Shown here: positions 49,909-62,700 of the stretch, piece by piece
How the letters are laid out: each line of letters opens with the position of its first letter
Position numbering within the stretch: position 1 is the first letter of the stretch
From: Litomosoides sigmodontis
Taxonomy: Eukaryota > Nematoda > Chromadorea > Rhabditida > Onchocercidae
NCBI GenBank assembly: GCA_963070105.1
Contig: OY718808.1
Coordinates: 6,983,738 to 7,047,737, forward strand
Direction: 5' to 3'
Length of the DNA: 64,000 nt
Notes under the pieces: generated by a model
The model's input: only the letters and a program-made list of their open reading frames with translations
What the model was told of the DNA's origin: nothing
The model's database searches: none
Made by a program: the position numbers and the translations under genes

Positions 49909-52463
49909 ATGGATACTTTTGAAAGAAGTTTGAGGCTTAGCAATGAAATAGTTATTGCTGAAGACACTACTCCTCTGAATAGTTCCATTTCTTCTAGGAC
50001 TAATGGAAGTAGTAATAATAGTACCAAATGTGACCTAAATTACAAAAAAACTAAAATTGACGAAAGTCGTATGCCAATGGAACTACGTGGGAAGTTTTGG
50101 ATATTTAAAGGAGCAATTGGGGAAGGTAAATTAAATTGAACCTTTCTCTCTCTGATAATTTTTATCACTTATTCAATCTACAATTATGTAGAGAGAGAGA
50201 GAGTAATCACGGTGATGAGTAGATGATACTATCAATTATCAATTAAGAGGTCCGTAGAGCGATGAAATTTGCATATTTTTGCTAGCAAAATATGAGGGGA
50301 AAAAGAAGTGAAAGTTGGTTGCAAGAAAAACTGCAAAAATTAAATTGGTAAATTGAAATTACACGTAAATTTTACTAATATTTTCATCTTGAATTTCTGT
50401 ATGGATTTTGTTGAATTTGAAAGTGATTGCTCTTTTTTTTTTTAATTTCATATAAAGCTAAATCAAATTTTGTTCCACAAAACCTCACTTTTCCTCATTC
50501 ATTTCTATTTGTTCTTCATTGTGATTCCACAGGAACTAATTTCAAAACATACCTTGCAACAAGCAGTAATGGAGAATTGTTTGCAATTCGAAAGAATCGC
50601 AAGCAAGATCAAAGCTCAGAAATTTATGAAATTGACGAGAGCGTCCAGGAAGAGATAGCGAATTCAATGAAGCTGCAAATAGAACTGGTAGTTTGGGCAT
50701 TTGATAGTTACATTCACTAATGAATAATTGAACAAATAATTAGTTTTATGTGTTAAATAATAATTGAGTAATTGAATAATAACTGGAATAGTAAGAAATG
50801 ATTGTTTAGGATTTGGAAATGAACAAACTTATCGGCGAACATCCAAACATTACCAAACTGGTCGGTTTTCGTCAAGTGGGTCTTTGTTGGGAGCAGTTCA
50901 TGGAATACGTCAGCGGTGGATCACTTTTTGATTACATTAATGAGAATTACATCAAAAGTAAGAGTGGCACTACATTATTCGGCTTTCAATCGATAATTCA
51001 AAAAATTTCCATCCTTTCAATCTTGACCTCTTGACCCAGTTAAAGTGCAAAAAGAAAAAACTCTCAATTGCAGAAAATCGATTATTGGAAATTGAAAAAG
51101 CGCAATCATTCTTTATCGATCTGTTAAGTGCGGTAGGACACATTCATAGCTTGAAAATTGCACACTTGGACATTAAGCTGGAAAACTGCCTCGTTACAAA
51201 CGATGGTATAAATTTGAAGTTGGAAAACTCGAAGATGAAAATTGGAGCATTTCGTATAAATGCCGCCTGAATGATTAAATTATTTTGCCATTGAATTACA
51301 TCCTAATGAAGCGATATTGTTGTGTGTTTGGAATTCCTTGCATTAATGGCCGTTATTTTTATTTCGTTAAAAGATTAGCTAAATTTCAGGCACCGTAAAA
51401 TTAGCAGATTTTGATGAAGCGAGATATTTCATACCCAATCTGAAGCTACCTTATCCAACATATCTCACTTTATCGTACGCTGCACCCGAAACGCTCACGA
51501 AGCGATATCGGTACATATCATCACTTTTACCTTATCTTCATTGTTTTTTTTTATAAGAAATAGCATTTTAATTACTTTTGAAATTTAAACAATTTTAGCG
51601 CACGATAAAGATGAGGTACAAAAAAAATTTTTAATTTCAAAAATATTTCCATAATCCTTGATGAAAGAGAAAATTGGATGAAATTGGTGAATGCGTGAAA
51701 TTGCAAGAAAGCGAAATATGAAATTGTTTGATAATTTTTCCATCATTAAGCATTTACAGGCCAAACTGTGCAGATATTTGGGCATGCGGCATCTGTTTGT
51801 ACTTTTTACTACAGCAACGTTTGCCGTGGAATGTTGCAAACAGGTTGTTTCAATTTTCATTTCCGATCACTTAGCACTAAGCATTTGAGAAATGCGGATG
51901 TGAGGGAACGGTTCATGCTAGAGCATTCTTTTTATCCAACTGACAGCAATAAATGACAACTGTTGCAGTCGAAAAGATCATGTTTATCGGAGATGGTCAA
52001 AAATTCATGATGAGAGTGTCCTGTCAACGTTTCCGGAATGTTACGGATGTGTTTCAGGTTAATTAGCAGATGTGCTTTGAATGAGTGCAATCGCTTTTCC
52101 GAAGTTTCATTTCAAACTTAAGACGTTTAATTATGCAAAACTAATTTGTTTAAAAAACATTGGCAGTTATTTTTATTTTAAAACACAAAAAGTGAATGTA
52201 ATTTATTTTTGAAGTAGGCAGGTGTAGTTGTGGTGAAATTCTTTTGTAGCTAAATTAATGCCAACTCATTCGTTCAAACGGTGAATGGAGGAAGCAAATC
52301 AATATTAATTAATTCATTTTTACTAGTGAAAATAAGTTGGATTAGCAAAAATGTCTTTCTTGCAGATCTTTTAATGAAAATTTTAAATGTGAAGGCAAAC
52401 AAAAGAGCAACGCTAGAAGAGATACGAATGCATGAATGGTTACGGAGAAAAACAAACGATTGA
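49909..52463 (+). CDS. CHK1-like Ser/Thr kinase with degenerate catalytic motifs
   Basis: Exons: 49909-50125, 50533-50687, 50810-50957, 51074-51205, 51390-51510, 51760-51843, 51969-52057, 52366-52463; 1,044 bases, 347 residues, all phases consistent. A full kinase fold is visible: Gly-rich loop IGEGTNFKTYLA, hinge region CWEQFMEYVSGGSLFDYI, catalytic loop IAHLDIKLENCLV, DFD in place of DFG, SYAAPE for the APE motif, ADIWACGICLYFLLQQRLPW for helix F, and a C-lobe end KANKRATLEEIRMHEWL. The layout recalls CHK1, and C. elegans has several divergent CHK1-like paralogs. The beta-3 Lys position reads FAIR, so Arg replaces it unless the following Lys serves; HRD is HLD and DFG is DFD, while the catalytic Asp, the Asn and the metal-binding Asp remain. 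Activity is therefore doubtful. No C-terminal regulatory domain of CHK1 length follows. Confidence 0.87.
50145..50203. repeat. CT/GA inverted tracts in kinase intron 1
   Basis: TCTCTCTCT (50145-50153) pairs with the GA run at 50190-50203, allowing a stem within the intron. Confidence 0.6.
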
Positions 52464-53638
52464 AAAGTTATTTTGAAATGTGAAAAAAATTTTTAAGAAG
52501 AGGAATTTTAGGCATACTTGAAAATAACTGTAATTATTCCGCTCTTTCCGTTCGTTTACTTTGTTAATTGTTTGTTTGTTTGTTTGGAGCTATGGATTGA
52601 CTGCTTTCAGTGGTTTTGTTTGATTTTCCGCTTTTGCATTTCAACTTTAACGATATGTTCATTGTTGTCGAGATAAATGTGGTAAAACCCACTGTGTTTC
52701 AATTACTCCTTTTTTGAAAAAAAGAAAGAAAATAGAATTGAAGAAGTGATTAGATGGATGTGAATTACGACTGTTCGATTTTTAAGTAGCTAAATTTCAT
52801 CTACACATTTACCTTTTCGGTTCAAAATTTCACATAAACGATCGATCAGATAATCAAACAGATATAACACTTTAAGGTATGTCAATGAAATAATCATTAA
52901 TATTCTTAAAAAACTGCAAGAGTTTTAGGTGGGATGTAAGCAAACTAGCAATTATAACAGTCTAGCTTATACTTGTTAGTCTAATCTCACATCTACAAGG
53001 CTAGAATTAGGAGAAGCATGAAGGCTTAAATCGTCATCCATCATCATGTTGAGGATGAGAAATATGCATATGAAATGCTATCTCAATTTACACAGATGAC
53101 TCAATTCCGGCCCAACTCCGGTTCCGTTCCTTAATTGCTAAATGTTACAGCAACATAAGGAAGCTTAAAATCGGAAAGGAATCCTGCAATTTAGCTTTTG
53201 CAATGCGTAAGATAAAATTTTAGTTTTCAATAACGCTGAATTTTTTGAAATAATCTTGAGGAAATGTTTGATAAGAGATTTGTGCATATATTATATTTTG
53301 AAATTAATTCCCTATTGTTGTCATTTGCGAAGGACATTTTGGTCGTTTCCGATCGCGTGTGCCAGCGTGTGTACGTGTGAATAACACTACTTTTGCGTGA
53401 AGCGATCGCGTTTCCGTTATCGCATTTCTCCTTGAAACTTTGAACACTTCTTCCTCTTACCTATTCTTATTAACATTTATCTATTATTTACTTACTTACG
53501 AAATATCGTAAGCAAAATTCCTCCTCAATAATTTCCATTCCATTTGTGTCGGAAGAAAGCGTTGTGAACAATTTCATTTCAGTGAATTTTTCAATATTTT
53601 CAATTAGCAAAATTTCATCCGTTTGGAAGTGCTAAAGA
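52464..53638. other. Intergenic region
   Basis: 1.2 kb between the kinase stop and the first candidate exon of the PDZ gene. No gene seen. Confidence 0.6.
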
Positions 53639-56600
53639 ATGCAAAGAAGGAATTCAGCGAGTGAGGCGGAGGAGCGTCGACAACGAACACGAATTGGAAG
53701 CACACTGCCCGAAGAATTCTATGATTATCTCGACCAACGAGGTTAAAATTCACTTTCAAACAAGTGAAGTCAGATAGAACCGGAAGCGCTAGCACTTCCG
53801 GTACGAATCGAACCTGAAAATGCCGAAAGGGAAAACCGCACTCGCCCACATTGAACTCCGAGAGAGGTTTTGCGAAGCGGCGAGATGATATAGAAAACAT
53901 GTCCCGGGAAATTGTTTGACGATTGCAGACAGTGTTGCATTATGTGTTGGAGCTGACAAAACAGTGTGTGATAAGTTGGAAAGATGTTGGAAAATAGCAT
54001 TTGTTAAGAGAGGACCAGTGTGGAAGTGGGAAGAATCTATCTGAAAATATCCGAGCAAGAATCGAGAGACAGGAGGAGTGTGTAGAATTGGAGAAGATGA
54101 AGGAAGTTCGTGACACATACAACGAGATAGGGGAGAAAGAGAGAGTAGTCATAGACACACGCAGCGGAGGTTGCCGGGATGAAGTGAGAGGAAGGAGATT
54201 TCATTTTCAGTTTCAATGACTGAATTATTGAAGCGAAGTGTGAGCTGGGAAAATGGTAAGATAAGTTTAATTGGAGAAGCTGTGGGAAATTGGGATGCAT
54301 TGGAGACTCGTGCTGTTTCCACGGTGCTTTCACGTTAGCTAAGTAAGCAAGAATGGACGACTGGTGGCAAAGTTCTCGTGGTGCATAAGGTTCGACTTGA
54401 ACCGTTTTTTTCAGATTTGGTGCATAACGGCAATTTCCTGAAACGTTTCGGTAAACGATTCCTTGGCACTTTCAGACAACCGTTACTGAGACGTAGCCGA
54501 TCAAATTTAACGCTACTGGATTCGAAGATTGAATCGAACTTCTCACCGGCCGTAACTCCTAAACGGGCACTTTCATTGCTTAGTCAGCGAATATTACAGT
54601 CGAGAAAGGTATTCAGGAATTTTTCTAATTGAACTGAAATGTTTCCAGCTGTTGATTGATTTCATTATCGATTGATATCAGCCGATTGTTGAGTGGATTG
54701 ATCTGATAAATCGTGCGGTTATTGGTAGTTTAAGATCTGCGTACGTAAATTTTGCATTGTTGCGCAATTAGGTTGAATAGATTCTTTTCGAAGGGTCATA
54801 AATGGTGATGAAAGGTATCATGATTCAAAGTGCACCATGATACGAAAGGAAAGTTTTTTTAATGTCCAATTTGTGAGTACGATATTTAGATTAGGGCAAG
54901 TTTAGACCGTAGTGATCCCCAGAGGGATTCAACAAGTTGCAGTTTCAACCGCTATATGTACTGTGAGTGATTGCGGATTAAATCCAAATAATGATGGGAC
55001 AGAGCCATTTGCAGAACATTATACATTTGAAAAATGTTTTGCATAATTTTTTTTTTTCAGAACAGTCTAAATCGAGAAATTTCTTACATGGAAGATTCAA
55101 AATTATCGAATGGGATACTTTTGGAGGAAGCAAGCTTTTAGTATTTGTAGTCTGTATCTCTTCATGGATTTATAAATACATATATATATATTGGGTACTG
55201 AAACTGGAAGGAAAGAAAGGAAAGGTTAATTAGAACGGAAAAAGAAACGAATTGAACAGTAGAGGTGTTTGTTTCGCTTTGATAATAATACATTCATTGT
55301 AATGTTTTAGCGTGTTGCAAACGGCGATGGCATACTACACGGTGAAGGAACAATGACAATAAAGTTGAAGAAAGAGAATGGTGGTATGTTGGATTTCCAA
55401 ATTTGATTTTTTATATTCATTCTTATCGATAATTGAGATTTATTTAATTAAATTATAATTTCTTCTATATTTTATAGTATTTATAGTATTGCTTTTCCAC
55501 ATTACTTCTAGAAAAAAGCATAAGTTGTAACGGTGTACGCTTGTTATATCTAGCTTCATGTACAGTTTTCATTACTTAGGTTAGTAGATTTGGTTAGAGC
55601 TTTTTTCATAGTTCGTAACAATTTCGACAATCTGGGAAATTTAGAATTTGGTTTCAATATTGTTGGCGGTATCGACCAGGAACACATCCCGGGAGATCCT
55701 GGCATATTTATCTCAATGATACGAAATGGTGGCTCCGCTTCACGTGATGGAAGACTAATGGTCGGAGATCGTATTATTGCGGTAATTTTTGAATTTGGAG
55801 AATGGAGATTTTCTCTTCATTTTCGGATTTTAAATGTGATACTTGCAGGTGAATGGTATACTGCTTGCTGGCAAAACACGTGATGATGCTCTGCAGATTT
55901 TTCACAACACTGAGGGAAGTGCAGTATTCATAATCGAGCAAGATGCTGAATCACGAGTTTTAAATGTAAGAATTCTTTTACCCGATGAATTAAATCCGAA
56001 AATTTTTATTCTGGATTTAACTTAAATATATATCTTGCGAGTATATCTATTCAAATCTGGTTTCATACTTTTTTTGTTTGATAATTTATTAAATTCTAAC
56101 CAATGAATGGAAGAAGACTGCAGTAAAATCGGTCTATAATATATAACATACTTAAATGTCAAGTGACAACATAAAAGCATTTCAAACGTAACATGCTTCT
56201 AATGATCAAAGAACAGTTTTTGCGCTTGCTCTCATCGATTCTCTCATCAATATTTCGCTGCTTAATTCATTCACAATAATTTTTACTGCATTGAAGTAAT
56301 CGAATAGAGTCTACAAAGGAATAGTTTCATTGATACGTTTATGGACATCAGTCAAAACATCGTTAACGACCATTTATTTTCGAATTTCATGCGATCCCTT
56401 CCCAAATCAGTTCACTTCAACAGTTCATTTTGACGCAATTAATTATCTCTAAAGCTTAAGATTTATTAGTTTTTTATGAATTTCTGCATTGAAAATCCAC
56501 TTAAAACCATTAGGTCATAAGGTTTTAGTGCATGTGCTCTACATCCTTCTACTTTTCAAATAGTTTTTGACGATAATCTTTTTGTGGTTCATTCCACCAG

Positions 56601-58824
56601 ATATTCATGACTTAATTTTTCAATAGTGTTTCAGAAATACAGCTAAGTCTATTTGTCATAATCGTTTTCATGTGGTTGTGGGATAAATGTGCTGCTTTGG
56701 AGAACTGCTCTTGAGAGATCAGAGCTTTTTTCAAATTTCAGTAGTGAGTGCTAGGGAGTATGTTAACGTATTGAAGAGAGATCTTATAGTACTTATAAAA
56801 ATTTTACCTTTTGCTGTGTGCAATTATGATTAAGATTCGGTCCTATAAAAGAGATTGTAGAAATTCAATATTTTATTTCCCCCAACTGGAAGAATTCAAT
56901 TAAAAAGAAGTTCCATAAGATATTCTGCAATTTTTGTTCACTTACGTTTTAGTGACGTTTTAGTGTGAACGCCATATTTGCTCTGCAAGTTATCTCACTT
57001 TAAGGTGCCAGCCTTACTTGTTTTGTCTCTCTAAATCTTACTCTACCGCCATTTACATTCATTGTGATTTTCGAGGATGTTGGTTGATTTTTACACGTTA
57101 TTCTAACGTTTTCCATGTTTTTGTCTCTTTTAGTTTCTAATTTTTTTCTTTACTTTGTTTTCTAAAAAATAAGTAATGAGTACCAATAATATTGATAAAA
57201 CGGTAAATTTTTTTAGTAATTTAATTCGTTTAATTATCTAGTTGCAGTTTGTATTAACTTTTTCTAGGTCACTCGATTTTGATATCATTGTTAAGCTATC
57301 AACTATATATCTATTGCTCATCGCATCCCGCCCCTATTTTTTTCTTTTATCGATTTGTATTTCCAGTTCGATAAAAAATATAAGGCATTTACCTCTCTCT
57401 TTCTTCCCTGAATCAATGTGTTTTATTTAAATCATGAAGGGGTAAAGTAGCGAGTTATCAACTTACTACTTCGTTTCAGAAACCAACAGAGCTTTCGGGC
57501 ATTGTAAGTTCTGAGGAGAGTACGTCATTATCAAAAAGTGGCCGCAGGAGTTTATCTCCCAGTCAATTTGCGAATATATTGTCCAAGTCAACGAATACGT
57601 GCATATCGCAAATCTTGCCACAATCAACTGAAGCGGAAAATACATCGTTCGCAACCAATGAAGGTAATCAGTCATACTGAATTTAATATTAGAGATTTGA
57701 ATCGTGTCATATCTGTTTTTCTTTGCACATTGATGTTTCTCAGATTTTAATCTTTCTTTTTGAAATGTTTTTATACCTCTTAATTCATTGATTTCTTTTA
57801 TTCAATTTCTCTTTTGATTGTGGTTGGAAAACTATTTAGTAGAGTTTTCTTTTCGTGTTATATTTGGCGTCTAATTCAGCAAACGATAATGATCCAGAAA
57901 GCAGACACATGAAGGAAAAGAAAGCAGGAAGTCGAAATGTAGTAAATTCGATGGAACACGAGCAAATGTTAGAAATATCAGTTAAAACAGCGTCGCCACT
58001 TACGCGTTAGTCATATTTCCTTTTAAGTTTGTTCATGTCGAAACATTAATTTGGAATGTGCCGTACATCCAGTTCTCCTTAATTTATTCTCTTCTGTGGA
58101 AGGTTATATTTTTTCTGTTATTTAAAGTAAATTATTGCTGAAATGTGGGAATTTTAGATTCAACTTATTTACTTCACTGATTTTTTTGACTTTGTTTTTC
58201 TGAAGGGATTTGTGATTCCCTTTTTTTCAAATTTTGGTTTCTATCTGCTTTTTTGTAGTTAATAGTTTTGAGATTTTTATTTCATTTAAATTCGTATTCA
58301 GTTTGATTTATTTTTTGTCGTTTTCAGCATTAAAAGATGAAACGGCACGGTCATTTAATGAAAGTAGTGTGGGACCCATTTCACTGACTGATGATGATAA
58401 TCATATTAATGATGGTTATGATTACGAAGATGAAAATGCGGTGACAGCATGTAACCACTTAAGTTCTGTTATAGATGACATTCCAGTCACACCTAAAAAG
58501 CCATACAGATTGTTGGACCCATCAAAGTAAGTACTAATTTTAATTATTTATCCATATTTACTTTGCCCATATTTGAAAGGTAGCAATTCATATTCCTTAA
58601 AACAGGGAGCAAACAAGTAAATCCTAAAATTGTATGCGTAAGCAATGATTCTGTTTTAATTTTTTTTTTTGCTTAATTAAAAAAAATAATCTATATGTGT
58701 TTTAAACCGCAATTTCAGTTCGTCTGTATTCAACGAAGTACTGGCTGTTTCGGTTGGTATCGCGGCATTGGGAGTTGGGATATACGCTGCATATTATTTT
58801 GTTAAGCATCGATCTGCACGGTGA
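53639..58824 (+). CDS. Tail-anchored PDZ protein, SYNJ2BP/OMP25-like, two alternative first exons
   Basis: Exons: first exon either 53639-53741 or 54216-54255, then 54415-54608, 55311-55380, 55585-55781, 55849-55965, 57480-57663, 57880-58005, 58328-58526, 58719-58824. With the second first exon the protein has 410 residues. One PDZ domain spans the fourth and fifth exons: FGFNIVGGIDQEHIPGDPGI, SRDGRLMVGDRIIAVNGILL, then DDALQIFHNTEGSAVFIIEQ; the carboxylate-binding loop reads FGFN. The extreme C-terminus is one hydrophobic segment (VLAVSVGIAALGVGIYAAYY) followed by FVKHRSAR, a tail anchor with a basic end as in OMP25, which sits in the mitochondrial outer membrane and binds synaptojanin-2. 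The long N-terminal extension and Ser/Thr-rich, acidic linker exceed the 145-residue vertebrate protein. Exon 3 could end at 55383, adding one Gly. Confidence 0.85.
54201..54210 (+). other. Probable trans-splice acceptor of the downstream PDZ first exon
   Basis: TCATTTTCAG ends five bases before the ATG at 54216, consistent with a separate trans-spliced mRNA start for the short isoform. Inferred. Confidence 0.5.
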
Positions 58825-59013
58825 ACTCTTCCATATTATCTTGTGATGAAGTGTTGAACAATTGGAATAATTGATTTTAAGGATTTGGTGTGTGTCCATC
58901 GGTAAATCTGATCACATGTTGAATAGCCACTTCGTAATTTTAGCCCAAACTGTAAAAACATATATGAAAAACCGTGTTCTATTCTATTGACAGAGTCTAA
59001 AGCAACAGAGATG

Positions 59014-59039
59014 CACACACACACACACACACACACACA
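59014..59039. repeat. (AC)n dinucleotide microsatellite
   Basis: Thirteen uninterrupted AC/CA units in the 3' flank of the PDZ gene. Confidence 0.95.
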
Positions 59040-59724
59040 TTGTCAGTGCGAGAGTATTCTTTTTATTGTTTTACTTGCTCAGTTCTTTGGTATTCGGGTC
59101 CTTTGCTTTTCTCCTTCTTATAGAGAGTTTCAAAAATGAGTTTGAAGATTAGATTAAACGTAACAATTGTAATGACTTCACAAGCGATCTATGTTTAATG
59201 CTCAATTGAAACTAACCTTTTCCAACTTTTTTCATTCTGTGTTTGTATTTTGGTTGACATCACAAAAAATCAGTTTCTCATAACAGATTCCCTCTTACTG
59301 TATGGTTTTATTAAAATTGCGCGAGATTTTTTTATAGCAAGATTTTTTTTAGAAAATAGAAAAATAGCAGTTTCCACTGGTTCTTCGTGTTTTAGCAGTT
59401 CGAATTCTTTGTTCTTTCTCCTGTGGTGTTTAATAAATTGTGATTGTTCGGACGAATATCATTAAAAAATTTGTAGTCCAATGACGTTACATTGGTATAT
59501 TCTGCCATTACTCGTTTCTCAGCTATTCACCCTTGCAAGGTTATCTACATTTTTGATTGTTGTACGTCATGGAAAGTGCCGTCGCAGTTACTTACAAGCT
59601 TCTGGTGGATGTTCTGGAAGTTTTTTCTTAATTCTTGGGGATCATTTTTAGCTTTTCGAGTTTTGTGAAGCATTAAAACTACAAATGAAATTAATACAGT
59701 TTGCGCTTTTGTGTTTAAGCTGTT

Positions 59725-59734
59725 CTTTTCCAGA
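59725..59734 (+). other. Probable trans-splice acceptor, TRNT1
   Basis: TTCTTTTCCAG-type site ending 46 bases before the ATG at 59781. Inferred from sequence alone. Confidence 0.4.
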
Positions 59735-59780
59735 AGTAGATCAGCTTATCACAATTCATGTGCGATGATACTTGGTGTTA

Positions 59781-62700
59781 ATGAGAGAACACTGCTTGAG
59801 AGATTTGTTATTGCAAATTCGAAATATCAGTGGCAAACGAGTCATCTCCCCAAGGATGATATCTGAGCCTATTACACCGGCCATTCGGAAAATTGATACA
59901 CCCCAATTTAAGGCACTTTTTACTCCCGAACTTGTTAAACTTAATGATCTCTTCAAGAAAAACAACTTTCAATTGCGGTAAGTGCTGTTACTTATTTAAA
60001 CAGTAAAGTTTTTCTCTTATATTGATATCTCTACATTAAAGGTTTTTATTCACGTTTTATACTAAACTTTATTTTGTGCTTTATAACCATTCTTGATTAA
60101 TGGAAAAACGGTAAGCATGGGTATGTTTGATAAGAATTATTTGTACCAGTATGAAGATGTTTGGCAGGAATTAATTTTATAACATGGACATAGCTTCTGA
60201 GGGAAAAGCATAACTTCAATTATTTTGGTGATTTTCCTATTCGTATTTTAAGGTTTCAAGTTAGACCGCTTTTATGTTTCTTTAACCTTTTATCGTTTTC
60301 TTCAGTATGGCTGGTGGCGCAGTCCGCGATCTCTTAATGGGTATAAAACCATATGATGTTGATTTTGCTACGAATGCAACACCAGACGAAATGAAGGTCA
60401 GTTTGTCAACTTTGGGTAATTAGTGATGCCGATCATAATTGTATTCTTTTGGTGTTTTACTTGTTCACTAGTTGTGTAAGGTGGAGTCTATAAAAAAGGC
60501 TTTATGCCTCTTGTATGTTTAAGGAGCGAAAAAATTATTTGGCTTATCAATTATGGTAAATCTGGGACTGGGAATTGAGTTTGAAGATATTTGAAGCATG
60601 GCAGTCTTATTTAAATAATTTGATTTAAACAGAGTTGTTGCTTCAGGAATTATTTGCCCGAGAAGGTATCCGGATGTTGAATAAGAATGGTGAAGAACAT
60701 GGAACTATTACTTGTCGTATCGATGACAAGGAAAACTTCGAAGTTACAACTTTAAGGCATGTAAATTACTGATGTTGCCTGATTGGTTAATGTTGAGCAT
60801 TGATGATCCTAACACCATTCATAGTGTGAAGGGACGCAACCATTAATGTCTTACTTGATGAAATATCACCTTTAGTTTAGTTTACCACATTTATTTCAGA
60901 GTTGATGTAGTTTGTGATGGACGCCGAGCAAAGATTGAATTCACAACGAGTTGGCAGCTCGATGCGAACAGGCGTGATCTGACTGTTAATTCACTTTTCT
61001 TAGGTAAGTTAATTGTTTTATCCCTTTTTTTTGATACACGAAAGCAGTCCCAACAGAAAATTTACATTAGTTTTTAGCTGCCTATTAAAGATTTTCGATT
61101 GATTGGAAATCCATCGTTTTTTGGAATTTTATTGGATGGATAGTATTTTTCAGATTTGGATGGCACCGTTATTGATTATTTTGGTGGAATAAGAGATTTA
61201 GAAAAGCGAAAAATTGTTTTTGTAGGCGATGCAAATCAAAGGATCCAGGTGTTTTCTTAATTTTCTAATTGATCTGTTCTTCTGTATCTCCTATGAAATT
61301 AAAATTTAGAGTGTATTATATTAAAATTTTGATGCTATTAATTAACTACTGCATGTTCTAATGGATCATGTTTTTTGTAGGAAGATTATTTGAGGATACT
61401 ACGATATTTCCGTTTTTTTGGTCGGTTGGCGCTACACGCTGACGCACATGACAAAACAACACTGGATGCTATTATGTCAAATAGAGGTGGCTTGAAAGTT
61501 AGTTTGTTCTTTTTAATTAAAATTATGTTAATGGGACACGTTTGTAATCAAGAGATTTCATCGCGATTTAAATTCGATTATTAATTTCGACCATATATTT
61601 TTCCGATATACTGTTCCTCAACTTCATTTCAGTTGCAGGATTTCTAAATATTAGTTTAGAGCCGGGTCCTAATCATCAGTTTTATGTTCCTTGAAACTTC
61701 TGAAATCGTATTAGGTGCTATTAGTGGTCCTAATTAGTCTTAATGAAGCATTTTAGCCATATCCATCATAAAGCTAACATTGGATAATTTGGTGATTCAT
61801 ATTGAAGATTTTTTTAAGGACATCTATTTTCCAACTTTTTTTCAAGGATATAAGTGGTGAACGAATTTGGATGGAATTAAAGAAAATTTGTATTGGCCGT
61901 CTGGGTGGTGCGGTATTAACAACAATGCTAAAGCAATGTAATCTAGCTTCCCTCTTAGGGCTTCCGGAAAATGCTGATACAGCACATTTGTGCAATTTGC
62001 ACAGACGTTACTATTCAAACATAGAAGCTATGACTTTATTGTCTTCATTGTTCACTGAAGTGGAACAAATTGAAGTATTCCACAAAAGGTTATTCATCCT
62101 CTAGAGTTATTCTACAAAATTATATTTTCTCAAGAAAATTGGGTACCAAAATTACTTTAGGACAAAATGATTACTAGGATTATAAGAAATTTATCACGAG
62201 AATTAAGTTCAAGCTCAAAATTTGTCAAAAAATGAGTTGTAAGATAGCAATCATTTTTATCCGAATTATAACCAATACTATTGTCCGTATATTCTCAGCT
62301 GTTATCGTTTCATAAAAGTAATAGTCACTTAAAAATAATTTGCTTATAAATCTACGTGTGTTTTTACTCCATTAAATTACTGTATTTCATGTAGATAACT
62401 GATTCAGACTTATTTAATATGATAAGTTTTTGTAATTTTCACCTATAGGACAAAACAGTCAAATCTGATATATTTCATCTTGCATTAATGTCTTTTTCAA
62501 TTTGCTGGAAATCTTTTCCTGCCTTGTTGACTCGGTGATACCTGACTAAATCACCATACCTATAGCGGACTTATAATCATAAGTCATTTAATAAAAGAAA
62601 TTTTGCAGTGGATGCAAATTTCTTTCAGATGCAAGTTATCGCACGCCGAGAAAACGCTAGTGGAATTTATTTTTGAACATCGTGGCGAGGCAAAAAAGAA

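Larger units (their letters stand above)
58825..59780. other. Intergenic region with (AC)n tract
   Basis: About 950 bases between the PDZ gene and TRNT1. It holds an (AC)n run at 59014-59039 and, near its end, the probable TRNT1 trans-splice acceptor. No gene seen. Confidence 0.6.

Noticed and set aside
53795..53830. GGTTCGATTC-like tRNA T-loop on the minus strand
   Set aside because: The flanking bases do not pair as a T-stem and no acceptor or anticodon stem is visible.
59481..59538. Possible upstream coding exon of TRNT1 with a hydrophobic N-terminus
   Set aside because: Joining its donor to the acceptor at 59734 puts the next exon out of the TRNT1 frame.
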